A stretch of DNA of 64,000 nt from Shewanella aestuarii (GCF_011765625.1 NZ_CP050313.1:3902501-3966500), one strand, 5' to 3'; positions 19,585 to 28,920 are shown, counted from the first letter of the stretch. Numbers and translations are program-made. Notes: a model not told the origin generated them from the letters alone.

Positions 19585-20656
19585 TAAGGACTTTTACTTT
19601 TCAGAATACATTTACTCCAAACCTTTTTGGAGTGTCGCAACGCCAGAAAACAATCCTACAAATGAAACTGTTATATCAGAATTATATTTGGATGCTGCAG
19701 GAAAAGGGTTAATGATTTCGATATCTACACCCGTTTATTTTAAAGATGAATTTAAAGGAGTTGTCTCTCTGGATGTAGGGTTAGATTACTTAAGCGATGT
19801 CTTGTATTCCTACAATTCCTCTTTAAATAATTATGCGAGTATCATTACTAAAAATGGTGTATTGGCTGCAAACAAAGAAAATATCGGAATTAATGAAGAG
19901 GCCATTAAGCTAGATAAAAACACTAAAACCTATAAATTAACTAAAAAAACTGATGGATACTACATGCTATCAAACTTAATCAACGGGAGGTTTTACTTAA
20001 TCTATCAATTACCTAATGCAGACTTTACACGCCTAGTGATAAAAAGCATTTATGGCATTCAAATCATTCTTACTTTATTTATCGTAATTTTAGTGCTTTT
20101 ACTGAATTTAACCAAAAACCTAATTAAAACCAAAAAAATGGCTGAATCTGATGGGTTAAGCCAAATGTATAATAGAATGACGCTTGAAAAAATTTCTAAT
20201 GAAATTGTCGATCATGCTCAGAAAAATGATGAACCTGTTAGCATCATTATGGCTGATATTGATTTATTTAAAAATTTAAATGATCAATATGGTCACCATG
20301 TGGGTGACGCCGGAATTATTCATGTTGCCTCTATGATTAAACAAGCCATTAGAAAAGCTGACATTGTTGGTAGATATGGTGGTGAAGAGTTTGTGGTCAC
20401 AATGCCCAATACAAATATAGAAACCGCAAAGTTAGCTGCAGACAGAATAAGACAAAACATAGAAAAATCAACATTTTATAATGACAAAAAAGTGACCATT
20501 AGTATTGGGGTGGCTGAAGGGCAAGATTTGAGCGCCCATAGCTTTCATGCACTTTGCCAAAAAGCGGATTTGGCACTTTATCAAGCTAAGAAAAATGGGC
20601 GAAACTGCACAGTTAAATACAGTCCTGATCTTGAAAACCTAACAAGTAAGCATTGA
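19585..20656 (+). pseudogene. Diguanylate cyclase, 3' part (split by IS66)
   Basis: This is the rest of the sensor cyclase. The end of the Cache-like domain comes first (VYFKDEFKGVVSLDVGLDYL), then a second membrane segment (IYGIQIILTLFIVILVLLL), then a GGDEF domain with DIDLFKNLNDQYGH and active-site RYGGEEF. An RKAD inhibitory site stands five residues before GGEEF. The domain makes c-di-GMP from two GTP. An open frame in the right end of the element could still start translation of this part (an ATG at 19553), giving an unlikely but possible membrane-anchored fragment without most of the sensor. Confidence 0.92.
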
Positions 20657-20730
20657 ATTTGCCAATCTAGTTTGATCACCAATCGAGGGAAGCCGGATTA
20701 ATCTTCCTTTAGATTAGCTAAACTGCATAA

Positions 20731-20760
20731 ATAAGGGGTTGTATGATTACAACCCCTTAT
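20731..20760 (+). terminator. Hairpin after the split diguanylate cyclase
   Basis: ATAAGGGGTTGT (20731-20742) pairs perfectly with ACAACCCCTTAT (20749-20760) around a 6-nt loop. The stem is strong, but no long T-run follows. It separates the cyclase from glpE. Confidence 0.65.
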
Positions 20761-20818
20761 TCATAATTATGTTAATAACATCTTTACCATTCACTCCCTA
20801 CATTGTCTTTGGTGCCCT

Positions 20819-21127
20819 ATGTCTAGCTTTAAACATTTATCCGTTAATGAACTTATTCAAATGCAAACCGAATCAAACGATATACAAATTGTTGATATTC
20901 GTGATGCCGCCAGTTTCAACGCCAAGCATATTCAAGGCTCGGTAAATTTAAGTAACGAAAACCTAGCAGGTTTTATTGCTAGCGCAGATATGGACAAGCC
21001 ATTAGTGGTGGTTTGTTATCATGGAGTGAGTAGCCAAGGTGCTGCAGGTTACCTTGCCGAACAAGGTTTTGATAACGTCTATAGCCTTAGTGGCGGATTT
21101 AGCGCATGGGGGCAGATACACCCATGA
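20819..21127 (+). CDS. glpE: Thiosulfate sulfurtransferase GlpE (rhodanese)
   Basis: This single-domain rhodanese of 102 residues transfers sulfur from thiosulfate to cyanide or a thiol acceptor. The active-site cysteine loop is VVVCYHGVSSQGAA (CYHGVSS), and the N-terminal FKHLSVNEL matches GlpE. The stop codon overlaps the start of glpG (ATGA), so the two are translationally coupled, as in the enterobacterial glpEG arrangement. The glpR regulator and glpD are absent here. Confidence 0.93.
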   Translation: MSSFKHLSVNELIQMQTESNDIQIVDIRDAASFNAKHIQGSVNLSNENLAGFIASADMDKPLVVVCYHGVSSQGAAGYLAEQGFDNVYSLSGGFSAWGQIHP

Positions 21128-21963
21128 TGACTTTAGGTCAACTTCCTAATGCTCGCGCTGCTCAAGCTTTTATCGATTATGCCAAGGGTTTAGGTATTCG
21201 CTGCCAAATTGAGCCGCTACCACAAGGGGTTGCGGTTATGTTAGTTGACCTAGATTTTGAAGCTCAGGCTCAAGCTGAGTTTAACCATTTTTTACAGCAC
21301 CCTTATGATGCTAAATACTTACAGGCCTCATGGGATAATGGTGACACTCGGCCTAAGTTTGATTATGGTTCTGGCACATTAGGTTTAGTACAGCAATTTA
21401 TAACAGGAGCTGGCCCACTCACCTTAGTGACCTTTTTTATCTGCGTGATTGTCTTTGCGGTAATGAATTTAGGCTTTGCCAATCCCGTTTTTGAATTGCT
21501 ATCATTTTTTAATGCTACCGCAAGCGAAAACTACCAGCAGTTTTGGCGCGTATTTACCCCAAGTCTGATGCATTTTTCGGTGATGCATATCGCCTTTAAT
21601 CTACTGTGGTGGTGGTATTTAGGCGGCAAGATTGAAAACCGCCTTGGCACAAGACCGTTATTATTTTTACTTTTGGCTGCAGGAACCTTACCTAACATAG
21701 TGCAATATTTTATGACTGGGCCAAACTTTGGCGGACTGTCAGGTGTCGTGTATGCCATTGCCGGTTACACTTGGTTAATGGGCATTCGCAAACCCAATTG
21801 CGGCATCGGCTTACCCCAATCATATATGGGCTTTATGATGGTTTGGCTGGTATTAGGCTTTACCGATATATTAGGAATGCCCATGGCTAATGGTGCCCAT
21901 ATCGGTGGATTATTGGTTGGCTTGGCTCAAGCTTTATTTGATAGCCGCAAAACCACCAAGTAA
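21124..21963 (+). CDS. glpG: Rhomboid protease GlpG
   Basis: GlpG is an intramembrane serine protease. The 279-residue protein has the cytosolic N-terminal domain (NARAAQAFIDYAKGLG) and six membrane segments. The catalytic Ser is in FGGLSGVVYAIAGY and the catalytic His in ANGAHIGGLLVGL, with an HxxxN-type motif in VMHIAFNLLWWW. The ATG at 21124 overlaps the glpE stop and gives the N-terminus expected for GlpG. An ATG six codons earlier is in frame but inside glpE. Confidence 0.95.
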   Translation: MMTLGQLPNARAAQAFIDYAKGLGIRCQIEPLPQGVAVMLVDLDFEAQAQAEFNHFLQHPYDAKYLQASWDNGDTRPKFDYGSGTLGLVQQFITGAGPLTLVTFFICVIVFAVMNLGFANPVFELLSFFNATASENYQQFWRVFTPSLMHFSVMHIAFNLLWWWYLGGKIENRLGTRPLLFLLLAAGTLPNIVQYFMTGPNFGGLSGVVYAIAGYTWLMGIRKPNCGIGLPQSYMGFMMVWLVLGFTDILGMPMANGAHIGGLLVGLAQALFDSRKTTK

Positions 21964-21984
21964 TTTTTTGGTCATTTGCATTGC

Positions 21985-22014
21985 AAAAAAACCACAGAAT
22001 TCGGTGGTTTTTTG
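21985..22014 (+). terminator. Rho-independent terminator after glpG
   Basis: AAAAAACCAC (21986-21995) pairs with GTGGTTTTTT (22004-22013), giving a stem with an A-rich left arm and T-run right arm. It could act from both sides, but elbB ends 74 bp further on, so it mainly serves glpEG. Confidence 0.8.
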
Positions 22015-22086
22015 TTAATTAGGTTTATCGATAACCGCACCCTAAGCTTGTTAACGCTAAACTACCATTGATATCAGCAAACGCCA

Positions 22087-22740
22087 TCACTCAATAAGTT
22101 CTATTACCTTATTAACCAGCTTTTCGATACCAATGTGTACTTGTGCAATATTGGTCGCCAGCATATAAGCCGGTGTCGTAACCACTTTATTCACCTCATC
22201 AACCACAATGTCTTCTACACTTACCGCATGATGGCGACCACCCATTTCATTAAACGCATGACCGGTTTCGGAGTCGGTTCCAATCGTGCCGACAGGGTTA
22301 GTGTAAATACGCGGTAACATCATCGGCGCAATACACATATAACCAACCGGTTTTTTTGCTAACGCAAATTCTCTTACAAAGGTTTCTACAACCGGTGATA
22401 ACTGACATTGAGTGCCATTGGTCGCAAAGTTTGACAGATTTTTAGCCGCTCCAAAGCCACCAGGCACAATTAAAGCATCAAATGCACTGACATCTAACTC
22501 TGTCACATTCTTCACCTCCCCCCGCGCAATACGAGCAGACTCAACCAACACATTACGCTTTTCTTCGCTAGCAACCTCGCCAGATAGATGATTCACCACG
22601 TGCAACTGCTCAATATCAGGCGCAAAACATTGATAGGCGACCCCTGCCTTAGCCAAAGCCAATAAGGTCAATACAGACTCATGAATTTCTGTTCCATCAA
22701 ATACGCCACATCCACTTAATAACACTGCGATATTTTTCAT
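22087..22740 (-). CDS. elbB: Isoprenoid biosynthesis glyoxalase ElbB
   Basis: The 217-residue protein of the DJ-1/PfpI class matches ElbB. It has VLLSGCGVFDGTEIHE at the start, the LIVPGGFGAAKNLSNFA loop, and the nucleophile-elbow cysteine in GYMCIAPMMLPRIY. ElbB has glyoxalase activity in vitro and has been linked to isoprenoid synthesis in E. coli; its true role is uncertain. The gene stands alone, convergent with glpG. Confidence 0.92.
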   Translation of the reverse strand: MKNIAVLLSGCGVFDGTEIHESVLTLLALAKAGVAYQCFAPDIEQLHVVNHLSGEVASEEKRNVLVESARIARGEVKNVTELDVSAFDALIVPGGFGAAKNLSNFATNGTQCQLSPVVETFVREFALAKKPVGYMCIAPMMLPRIYTNPVGTIGTDSETGHAFNEMGGRHHAVSVEDIVVDEVNKVVTTPAYMLATNIAQVHIGIEKLVNKVIELIE

Positions 22741-23259
22741 TTTTTCAACCTTATGATTTGAATTAAAATAGCTGTTTTAACAAAAGAGCAACAAAACGCT
22801 TGATCTGATTAAAAATCATGCTAACTTAGTTCATCGAATTTATATGAAGCGTTTTAAAACTGCAAAGTTGTAGCGAAATTTATTAACTCTACACCTCTAA
22901 TTGTTGATAAAAATCTCCATTTAATCCGTTAACATGCTTTGCAAATAACAAGTTGGCTAACTTAGTTTTATAAAAAAGTCCACAAAATGTGAATATTTTA
23001 CAAAACTCAAATCTCGCTCACAAAAAATATAAATTTCTTTTTACAACAACAAGTTAGATTTTTTAGTCCAAGCCGTATTTAAAACTATCCTGTTATTCAA
23101 ACTAAATGACTCACAGACTTATCCACAGGCTGTGATATTTTCGCATGTCAAAAACACTGCACTTTTTTCGAAATCGTACAAACCTTTAATAGCCTTGAGA
23201 GATTAAGGGTATACTGGCATCCTATAACCACCCCAACATAGCGAAAACGAACACTCATT
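22741..23259. other. 519-bp intergenic region upstream of polA
   Basis: The region separates divergent elbB and polA and is AT-rich. It contains one perfect DnaA-box consensus, TTATCCACA, at 23119-23127, about 130 bp before polA. No second box or AT-rich repeat cluster is present, so it is not an origin. No small RNA or hairpin was noticed. Confidence 0.5.
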
Positions 23260-26016
23260 ATGCCTACAGTTGCCAATAATCCGCTCATCCTGGTCGATGG
23301 ATCATCTTATCTTTACCGAGCATTTTATGCTCCTCCCCATTTAACCAATTCAAAAGGTGAAGCAACCGGTGCAGTTTATGGTGTCGTCAACATGTTGCGC
23401 AGCTTATTGAGCCGCTATCAGCCTAGTCATATCGCTGTTGTGTTTGATGCCAAAAGCAAAACATTTCGTAATGATATGTACAGCGAGTATAAAGCCCAGC
23501 GTCCCCCTATGCCTGATGATTTACGCAGTCAAATCGCGCCTTTGCATCGTATTATTAAAGCCTTAGGTTTACCGCTTATCAGTATCGAAGGCGTTGAGGC
23601 TGATGATGTGATTGGCACTATTGCTCGCCAAGCCAGTAAAGAGGGTCGCGCCACCTTAATCAGTACGGGTGATAAAGATATGGCCCAACTCGTTGATGAG
23701 CACGTCACACTTATCAATACCATGACAGATACCATTATGGGGCCTGATGAAGTTAAAGCTAAATTTGGTGTGGGGCCTGAACTGATCATCGACTTCTTAG
23801 CATTAATGGGTGATAAAGCCGATAACATTCCTGGTTTACCTGGTGTAGGGGAAAAAACAGCGTTGGCCATGCTAACAGGAGTGGGCAGTGTTGAAAAATT
23901 ACTGGCCGATCCACAAGCCGTGGTTGACGTCGGCTTTAGGGGCGCTAAAACCATGCCCGCTAAAATTAAAGATAATGCCGAGATGCTCAAGCTATCTTAC
24001 GAGCTAGCAACCATTAAAACCGATGTTGAACTTGAAGGAACTTGGCAAGATCTGCTTATTAAACCTCAAGATAGGGATGAACTAATTGCCTGTTATGGTG
24101 AAATGGAATTTAAACGCTGGTTGGCTGAAGTATTAGATAACAAAGCACCAAAATCAGCGGCACAAGTTCAATCAGATGAAGTAATAGAAGCTCCTGAAAC
24201 GATTGAAGTACAATACGAGACAATTTTATCTGAAGCGCAATTAGATGACTGGATCAACACCCTATCTAATGCTGAGCTGATCGCAATTGACACCGAAACT
24301 ACCAGCCTCAATTATATGGATGCTAAGTTAGTGGGTATTTCATTTGCTGTTGAGGCGGGAAAAGCCGCATATTTACCGTTAGCCCATGATTATCTTGATG
24401 CTCCGCAGCAGCTTGATATGACTAAAGCTTTAGAAAAGCTGCGTCCGATCCTTGAAGGTAACAAACCAGAAAAAGTGGGCCAAAATCTTAAATACGATAT
24501 CAGTATTTTTGCTAACGTAGGCATAACGCTTCAAGGTGTTCGCTTTGATACTATGCTCGAGTCTTACGTGTTTAACTCAGTAGCTTCACGTCATGATATG
24601 GATGGTTTGGCCCTGAAATATTTAGGCCATAAAAACATCAGCTTTGAAGAGATTGCTGGCAAAGGTGCAAAACAACTTACCTTTAACCAAATCGAACTTG
24701 AAACCGCTGCGCCTTATGCCGCTGAAGACGCTGATATCACCCTGCGATTGCATCAACATTTATGGCCAAGGCTTGAAAAAGAAGCTGAGCTTGCAAGTGT
24801 ATTTAATGAATTAGAATTACCGTTAATCCAAGTGTTATCGCATATCGAACGTCAAGGTGTGTACATTGATTCTATGCTGCTTAGTCAGCAAAGCGATGAA
24901 TTAGCACAAAAGCTCGATTTACTCGAACAAAAAGCTTACGAGATTGCCGGTGAAAAATTTAACCTAGCTTCACCTAAGCAGCTACAAGTCTTGTTTTTTG
25001 AAAAGCTCGGTTACCCGATCATCAAAAAAACCCCTAAAGGCGCTCCATCAACGGCTGAAGAAGTATTAATTGAATTAGCACTTGATTACCCGCTGCCAAA
25101 AATTATTCTTGAACATCGTAGTCTAGCTAAACTAAAAAGTACTTATACCGATAAACTGCCCTTAATGGTTAACTCAACCACAGGTCGAGTTCACACTAGC
25201 TACCATCAAGCCAATGCGGCAACCGGACGCTTATCATCAAGCGATCCAAACTTACAAAACATCCCCATTCGAACTGAAGAAGGACGTCGTATTCGCCAAG
25301 CCTTTATCGCACCAGAAGGACGCAAAATTCTGGCAGCCGATTACTCGCAAATTGAACTGAGGATCATGGCGCATTTATCTCAGGATAAGGGATTGCTCAC
25401 CGCCTTTGCTGAAGGTAAAGACATCCATAAAGCTACCGCAGCTGAAGTATTTGGTGTCCATTTTGAAGAAGTCACCACAGAACAACGCCGCCGAGCAAAA
25501 GCCGTTAACTTTGGCCTTATTTATGGTATGTCGGCTTTTGGCTTGGCAAAACAACTCGATATACCACGCAACGAAGCGCAAACCTATATTGATACCTATT
25601 TCGCTCGCTATCCTGGCGTACTGAAATACATGGAAGACACTCGCGCAGATGCCGCTGAGCAAGGCTATGTATCAACATTATTTGGCCGCCGACTATATTT
25701 ACCTGAAATAAAAGACCGTAACGCAATGCGTCGACAAGCTGCTGAGCGCGCCGCAATTAACGCACCGATGCAAGGCACGGCTGCTGATATTATCAAAAAA
25801 GCTATGATATCCGTGGCACAATGGATAAAGCAGGACACTCAAGGCGAAATCACCATGATCATGCAAGTTCACGATGAGCTTGTTTTTGAAGTCGATGCAG
25901 ACAAAGCCGAACAGTTAAAAGTAAAAGTGTGTCAATTAATGGCAGATGCCGCAAAACTAGATGTGACACTATTGGCTGAAGCTGGCATTGGTGATAACTG
26001 GGATCAAGCTCATTAA
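23260..26016 (+). CDS. polA: DNA polymerase I
   Basis: The 918-residue protein has all three parts. The 5'-3' exonuclease (about 1-300) has [15 protein letters not shown] and [18 protein letters not shown]. The 3'-5' proofreading domain (about 325-510) keeps its acidic residues in [11 protein letters not shown]. The polymerase has [15 protein letters not shown] (motif A), [19 protein letters not shown] (motif B) and VHDELVFEV (motif C). It replaces RNA primers and fills repair gaps. The location directly before spf and engB is conserved with E. coli. Confidence 0.98.
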   Translation: MPTVANNPLILVDGSSYLYRAFYAPPHLTNSKGEATGAVYGVVNMLRSLLSRYQPSHIAVVFDAKSKTFRNDMYSEYKAQRPPMPDDLRSQIAPLHRIIKALGLPLISIEGVEADDVIGTIARQASKEGRATLISTGDKDMAQLVDEHVTLINTMTDTIMGPDEVKAKFGVGPELIIDFLALMGDKADNIPGLPGVGEKTALAMLTGVGSVEKLLADPQAVVDVGFRGAKTMPAKIKDNAEMLKLSYELATIKTDVELEGTWQDLLIKPQDRDELIACYGEMEFKRWLAEVLDNKAPKSAAQVQSDEVIEAPETIEVQYETILSEAQLDDWINTLSNAELIAIDTETTSLNYMDAKLVGISFAVEAGKAAYLPLAHDYLDAPQQLDMTKALEKLRPILEGNKPEKVGQNLKYDISIFANVGITLQGVRFDTMLESYVFNSVASRHDMDGLALKYLGHKNISFEEIAGKGAKQLTFNQIELETAAPYAAEDADITLRLHQHLWPRLEKEAELASVFNELELPLIQVLSHIERQGVYIDSMLLSQQSDELAQKLDLLEQKAYEIAGEKFNLASPKQLQVLFFEKLGYPIIKKTPKGAPSTAEEVLIELALDYPLPKIILEHRSLAKLKSTYTDKLPLMVNSTTGRVHTSYHQANAATGRLSSSDPNLQNIPIRTEEGRRIRQAFIAPEGRKILAADYSQIELRIMAHLSQDKGLLTAFAEGKDIHKATAAEVFGVHFEEVTTEQRRRAKAVNFGLIYGMSAFGLAKQLDIPRNEAQTYIDTYFARYPGVLKYMEDTRADAAEQGYVSTLFGRRLYLPEIKDRNAMRRQAAERAAINAPMQGTAADIIKKAMISVAQWIKQDTQGEITMIMQVHDELVFEVDADKAEQLKVKVCQLMADAAKLDVTLLAEAGIGDNWDQAH

Positions 26017-26040
26017 CACCTAACATGGCTTACCATTACA

Positions 26041-26072
26041 AAATCCCGCTGTAAAATAGCGGGATTTTTGTA
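26041..26072 (+). terminator. Terminator of polA
   Basis: AAATCCCGCT (26041-26050) pairs perfectly with AGCGGGATTT (26058-26067), followed by a T-run. Confidence 0.88.
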
Positions 26073-26149
26073 CTTTGTTAGTAATGTATTGTTTTAATTG
26101 AATTTAATAATCCACAAAATTCAAGAGAAACATTTAACCGTATGAACCA

Positions 26150-26165
26150 TGTGCTCAATCTCACA
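26150..26165. promoter_or_regulatory. Candidate CRP site upstream of spf
   Basis: TGTGC-TCAATC-TCACA matches the CRP consensus TGTGA-N6-TCACA with one mismatch. Its centre (26157.5) lies 71.5 bp before the predicted spf start. In E. coli spf is repressed by cAMP-CRP. Whether this site represses or activates here is unknown. Confidence 0.55.
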
Positions 26166-26215
26166 TAATTGTCGTTTTATATGAAAAACAGTTTTTCATT
26201 TTGAGGCTAATGAGG

Positions 26216-26221
26216 TAATAT
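26216..26221 (+). promoter_or_regulatory. -10 box of spf
   Basis: TAATAT lies 7 bp before the conserved first base of Spot 42 RNA at 26229. The -35 region is poor (about TTTTCA at 26193), which suits an activator-assisted promoter. Confidence 0.6.
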
Positions 26222-26228
26222 TCTTGGC

Positions 26229-26338
26229 GTAGGGTACAGAGGTTAAGATGTTCAATCTTTCAAACCTTTATTTCACTAGTAATAGTGACCAGCCAAATTC
26301 GGCGCCCCAGCAATATTTAATTGCTGGGGCTTTTTTTT
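26229..26338 (+). ncRNA. spf: Spot 42 small RNA
   Basis: Spot 42 is an Hfq-binding sRNA that represses secondary carbon-source genes. The 5' part begins GTAGGGTACAGAGG and continues with the conserved AAGATGTTC and TCTTTCA stretches of E. coli Spot 42. It ends in a terminator hairpin, GCCCCAGCAA (26304-26313) with TTGCTGGGGC (26321-26330), followed by eight T. The length of 110 nt and the location between polA and engB agree with E. coli. Confidence 0.95.
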
Positions 26339-26454
26339 GGTTTTTTTTCTGTGGTTCGCTACCCAATCCTACGACAAATAATAAATTTAAGATGAATCAC
26401 ATATTTTTAGAGTAATTACTTTAAATTTTAAATTTATACAGGTAATATAGCCAT

Positions 26455-26566
26455 ATTGAGGGTCATTAAATTGAGTTGATGGCACTTGAGTCTTGTTGAA
26501 TTTAGCTTTTCCCCAAAGAAGCTAAAAATTTTGTACCGATAGCCTAATGGTTATCGGTTTTTTTTT
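26455..26566 (+). ncRNA. Candidate small RNA between spf and engB
   Basis: A TAATAT box (26443-26448) with TTTAAA 17 bp upstream (26420-26425) is followed by about 110 nt without an ORF. A first hairpin is TTTAGCTT (26501-26508) with AAGCTAAA (26519-26526). It then ends in a strong terminator, ACCGATAGCC (26535-26544) with GGTTATCGGT (26549-26558), running into nine T. The T-run is on the plus strand, so the hairpin does not serve engB, which ends on the other side on the minus strand. spf already has its own terminator. It may be a separate sRNA or a backup terminator for spf read-through. Confidence 0.45.
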
Positions 26567-26657
26567 GCCTTTTGACAAAGCTCAACAGAAAAAAATAGCG
26601 TAATCGACTATCGAAATACGCTATCCATTAGATGAGTTTGTTGACCAGTTAATAATT

Positions 26658-27314
26658 TTACTCTTTATCTTGCTCAGCCTGCTGCTCAAGTAACCATTGA
26701 GGATGACACCACTGATTCAATATACTCAATACTTTCGGTTTACCCGTGCCTTTTAATGAAGAGAAAGGCTCAACTTGGACCCAATCGCCAAAATCAGCTA
26801 ATTTTTTACGCACTTCATTAACCGTTTTCATTTTAGCGCTTTGGGCTAATTTATCCGCTTTAGTTAATAAAGCGAGTACCGGAATTTCACTGTGCACAGC
26901 CCATTCAATCATTTGCTTGTCTAAATCTTTTAAAGGATGACGAATATCCATTAGCACCACAACGCCACTTAAACAGGCACGTTTCTGTAAATATTCGCCC
27001 AAAGCATTTTGCCATTTAATCTTCATTGCTAATGGCACTTGAGCAAAGCCATAACCAGGTAAATCCACCAAACGACGATCATCATCTAAGGCGAAAACGT
27101 TAATCAACTGAGTACGTCCCGGTGTTTTACTGGTTCTTGCTAAACCCTTTTGTTCAGTTAATGCATTCAAAGCACTCGACTTGCCCGCGTTTGAACGACC
27201 AGCAAAAGCGATCTCGATTCCTACGTCTCCGGGAAGATATTGATCTAAGTGCGCAATATCAGGCGCACTGATTAAAAACTTGGTTTGACGGAAATCAATT
27301 TGAGATTCAGACAC
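26658..27314 (-). CDS. engB: Ribosome biogenesis GTPase EngB (YihA/YsxC)
   Basis: This essential GTPase is involved in assembly of the large ribosomal subunit. The 218-residue protein has G1 in [15 protein letters not shown]3 in DLPGYGFA and G4 in [10 protein letters not shown]. The order polA-spf-engB is conserved with E. coli (yihA). It is divergent from the cytochrome c4 gene. Confidence 0.96.
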   Translation of the reverse strand: MSESQIDFRQTKFLISAPDIAHLDQYLPGDVGIEIAFAGRSNAGKSSALNALTEQKGLARTSKTPGRTQLINVFALDDDRRLVDLPGYGFAQVPLAMKIKWQNALGEYLQKRACLSGVVVLMDIRHPLKDLDKQMIEWAVHSEIPVLALLTKADKLAQSAKMKTVNEVRKKLADFGDWVQVEPFSSLKGTGKPKVLSILNQWCHPQWLLEQQAEQDKE

Positions 27315-27566
27315 GGTTTACTCCAGAAAATGGTTACGTCACATCATATTTTATTTCAAGTGCTGCCTTTTTCACGTTTTCGTGTAAAATATCAGCCAGA
27401 TCACATTATACCCCCAAGCCGCGCTAAACAATGTGATAAAAAATACGCTTTAATGACACAAAACAGTGGCATTAGGTATAAATCGTCGCTTGGAAAACTA
27501 TTTTACCACGCTTGCGGGTTATCCTAGTAAGCTCAGGACAATAAATTAACAAGAAGTTGGAACGCC

Positions 27567-28187
27567 ATGAAAAAGTTAGCTCTTGCGCTGTCTGTTGTAG
27601 CCACTATGTCATCACCTGTTATGGCCGAAGGTAATGCTGAAGCCGGCAAAACTAAATCACTTGTTTGTTCTGCCTGTCACGGTGTTGACGGCAATAGCAT
27701 GATTGATATGTACCCTAAATTAGCAGGACAACATCCTTCATATCTAGAAAAACAATTAAAAGAGTTTCGCTCTGCAATGCAAACCGGTGGCAAAGAAGGC
27801 CGTATGGACCCAATCATGGGCGGCATGGCTGTTGCACTAACCGACCAAGACATAGCTGATCTTGCTGCATTTTACAGCACTCAAACATTAGTTGTTGCCG
27901 ATGTTGCCGATGTTCCTGCTGAAGGTGAAGCCTTGTACAAAGGTGGAGATATGGCTCGCGGCATTACCGCTTGCATCGCTTGTCATGGACCTGATGCCAA
28001 AGGTATGGAAGCAGCCGGTTTCCCCGCTGTTGGCGGTCAACATGCGAATTACATCAAAATTCAGTTAAATAAATTCCGTGATACAAATCGTCACAATGAC
28101 CTAAATGGCATGATGCAAGACGTTTCTAAGAAGTTATCTGACGCTGATATCGAAGCATTATCTAAATATATTTCAAGCATTAAGTAA
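27567..28187 (+). CDS. Cytochrome c4 (di-haem c-type cytochrome)
   Basis: This periplasmic electron carrier has 206 residues. A Sec signal peptide (1-20, ending PVMA) is followed by two c-type domains. The haem sites are CSACH (about residue 34) and CIACH (about residue 136), each followed by a downstream Met ligand region (GGMAVALTDQDI and MMQDVSKKLSDADI). Such proteins pass electrons from the bc1 complex to oxidases. The next element downstream is a strong terminator and then the CsrB/C-type RNA. Confidence 0.94.
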   Translation: MKKLALALSVVATMSSPVMAEGNAEAGKTKSLVCSACHGVDGNSMIDMYPKLAGQHPSYLEKQLKEFRSAMQTGGKEGRMDPIMGGMAVALTDQDIADLAAFYSTQTLVVADVADVPAEGEALYKGGDMARGITACIACHGPDAKGMEAAGFPAVGGQHANYIKIQLNKFRDTNRHNDLNGMMQDVSKKLSDADIEALSKYISSIK

Positions 28188-28209
28188 ATTGCCACCATGC
28201 TTGAGTATT

Positions 28210-28245
28210 GTAAAAAGAATGGGCCACTGCGCCCATTCTTTTTAC
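28210..28245 (+). terminator. Terminator of the cytochrome c4 gene
   Basis: GTAAAAAGAATGGGC (28210-28224) pairs perfectly with GCCCATTCTTTTTAC (28231-28245) around a 6-nt loop. The right arm is T-rich. Confidence 0.88.
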
Positions 28246-28257
28246 AACAAAGCTTAC

Positions 28258-28269
28258 GTTTACGTAAAC
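28258..28269. promoter_or_regulatory. Perfect 12-bp palindrome upstream of the CsrB/C-type RNA
   Basis: GTTTACGTAAAC is a perfect inverted repeat about 200 bp before the RNA. It does not match the known GacA/UvrY box (TGTAAG-N6-CTTACA) exactly, though TTACGT half-sites resemble it. Function is unproven. Confidence 0.3.
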
Positions 28270-28460
28270 TTCACAACATCAAGGGTTGACACTCTCTAGT
28301 CTTTTAGGGTTAAATACACCCCGTACCGAGATGAACCCAACTGTTTATCGCTAAAAATAATAACTTTCAAACAGATTTCGGACATTTACATTTAAGATAT
28401 AAGAATAAAGTTAACTCATAATAATAATATGATTAAGGCCGCTCACTAATAATAACAAGA

Positions 28461-28920
28461 GTCGCGATTTCAAGTTGAAATCCAGGTCAGCAGAATTTGT
28501 AAGGAACAGGCCAAATGGTCGCTATGCTACTTAGCACTGCCTTACGTAACAGAGGTAACAGCCAACAGGAAAAAGTTTGAATGATTCAAACTTTGGCATA
28601 GGAAGCTAACGCTTAGGATGCACATGCTGGAAGCTTGATATCACTGGAAGGTACTTCTACACGGATGGTACATTGTCGTCACTGAAGACGAGTTAGGATA
28701 ATGATGAGTCACAGAAGACCATCTACGGAAGCTGTAGTCAGGATGACTGCTAGACCATAAAGTGTCATTTATGACCAATAACAACTAAAAGTGCATGGAA
28801 AGCTGTAAAAAGAAGAAGGATCCGACCGGGATAGTCGCATAGCAAGTATGGAAACTTGGAATCAGAATAAAGTGCATTTTGCACTCTTTTCTAAGGTGGC
28901 AGTTTACTGCCACCTTTTTT
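28461..28920 (+). ncRNA. CsrB/CsrC-family CsrA-sequestering RNA
   Basis: No ORF is present over about 460 nt. Between 28500 and 28862 I count 15 GGA trinucleotides, many as AGGA, ACGGA or TGGAA and several at hairpin loops, the hallmark of RNAs that titrate CsrA. It ends in a perfect terminator, AAGGTGGCAG (28893-28902) with CTGCCACCTT (28908-28917), then T residues. In E. coli csrC also lies between yihA (engB) and yihI, so position supports a CsrC-equivalent. The 5' end is uncertain; a TAATAT box at 28425-28430 would start it near 28437. It is expected to be driven by BarA/UvrY. Confidence 0.85.

Noticed and set aside
22741..23259. Replication origin at the DnaA box
   Set aside because: Only one box is present, with no cluster, no AT-rich unwinding repeat and no dnaA, gidA or parAB nearby.
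23529..23990. Minus-strand frame of 153 codons opposite polA
   Set aside because: It is antisense to the conserved exonuclease domain of polA; its Ser/Ala-rich translation is a codon-bias shadow.
27285..27527. 80-codon plus-strand frame before the cytochrome c4 gene
   Set aside because: It overlaps the start of engB on the other strand, lacks a ribosome site and has no protein-like signature; the region is better read as divergent promoters.
28441..28920. Possible retron or other structured reverse-transcribed RNA
   Set aside because: No reverse transcriptase gene is nearby, and the repeated GGA motifs, terminator and synteny fit a CsrB/C-type RNA.
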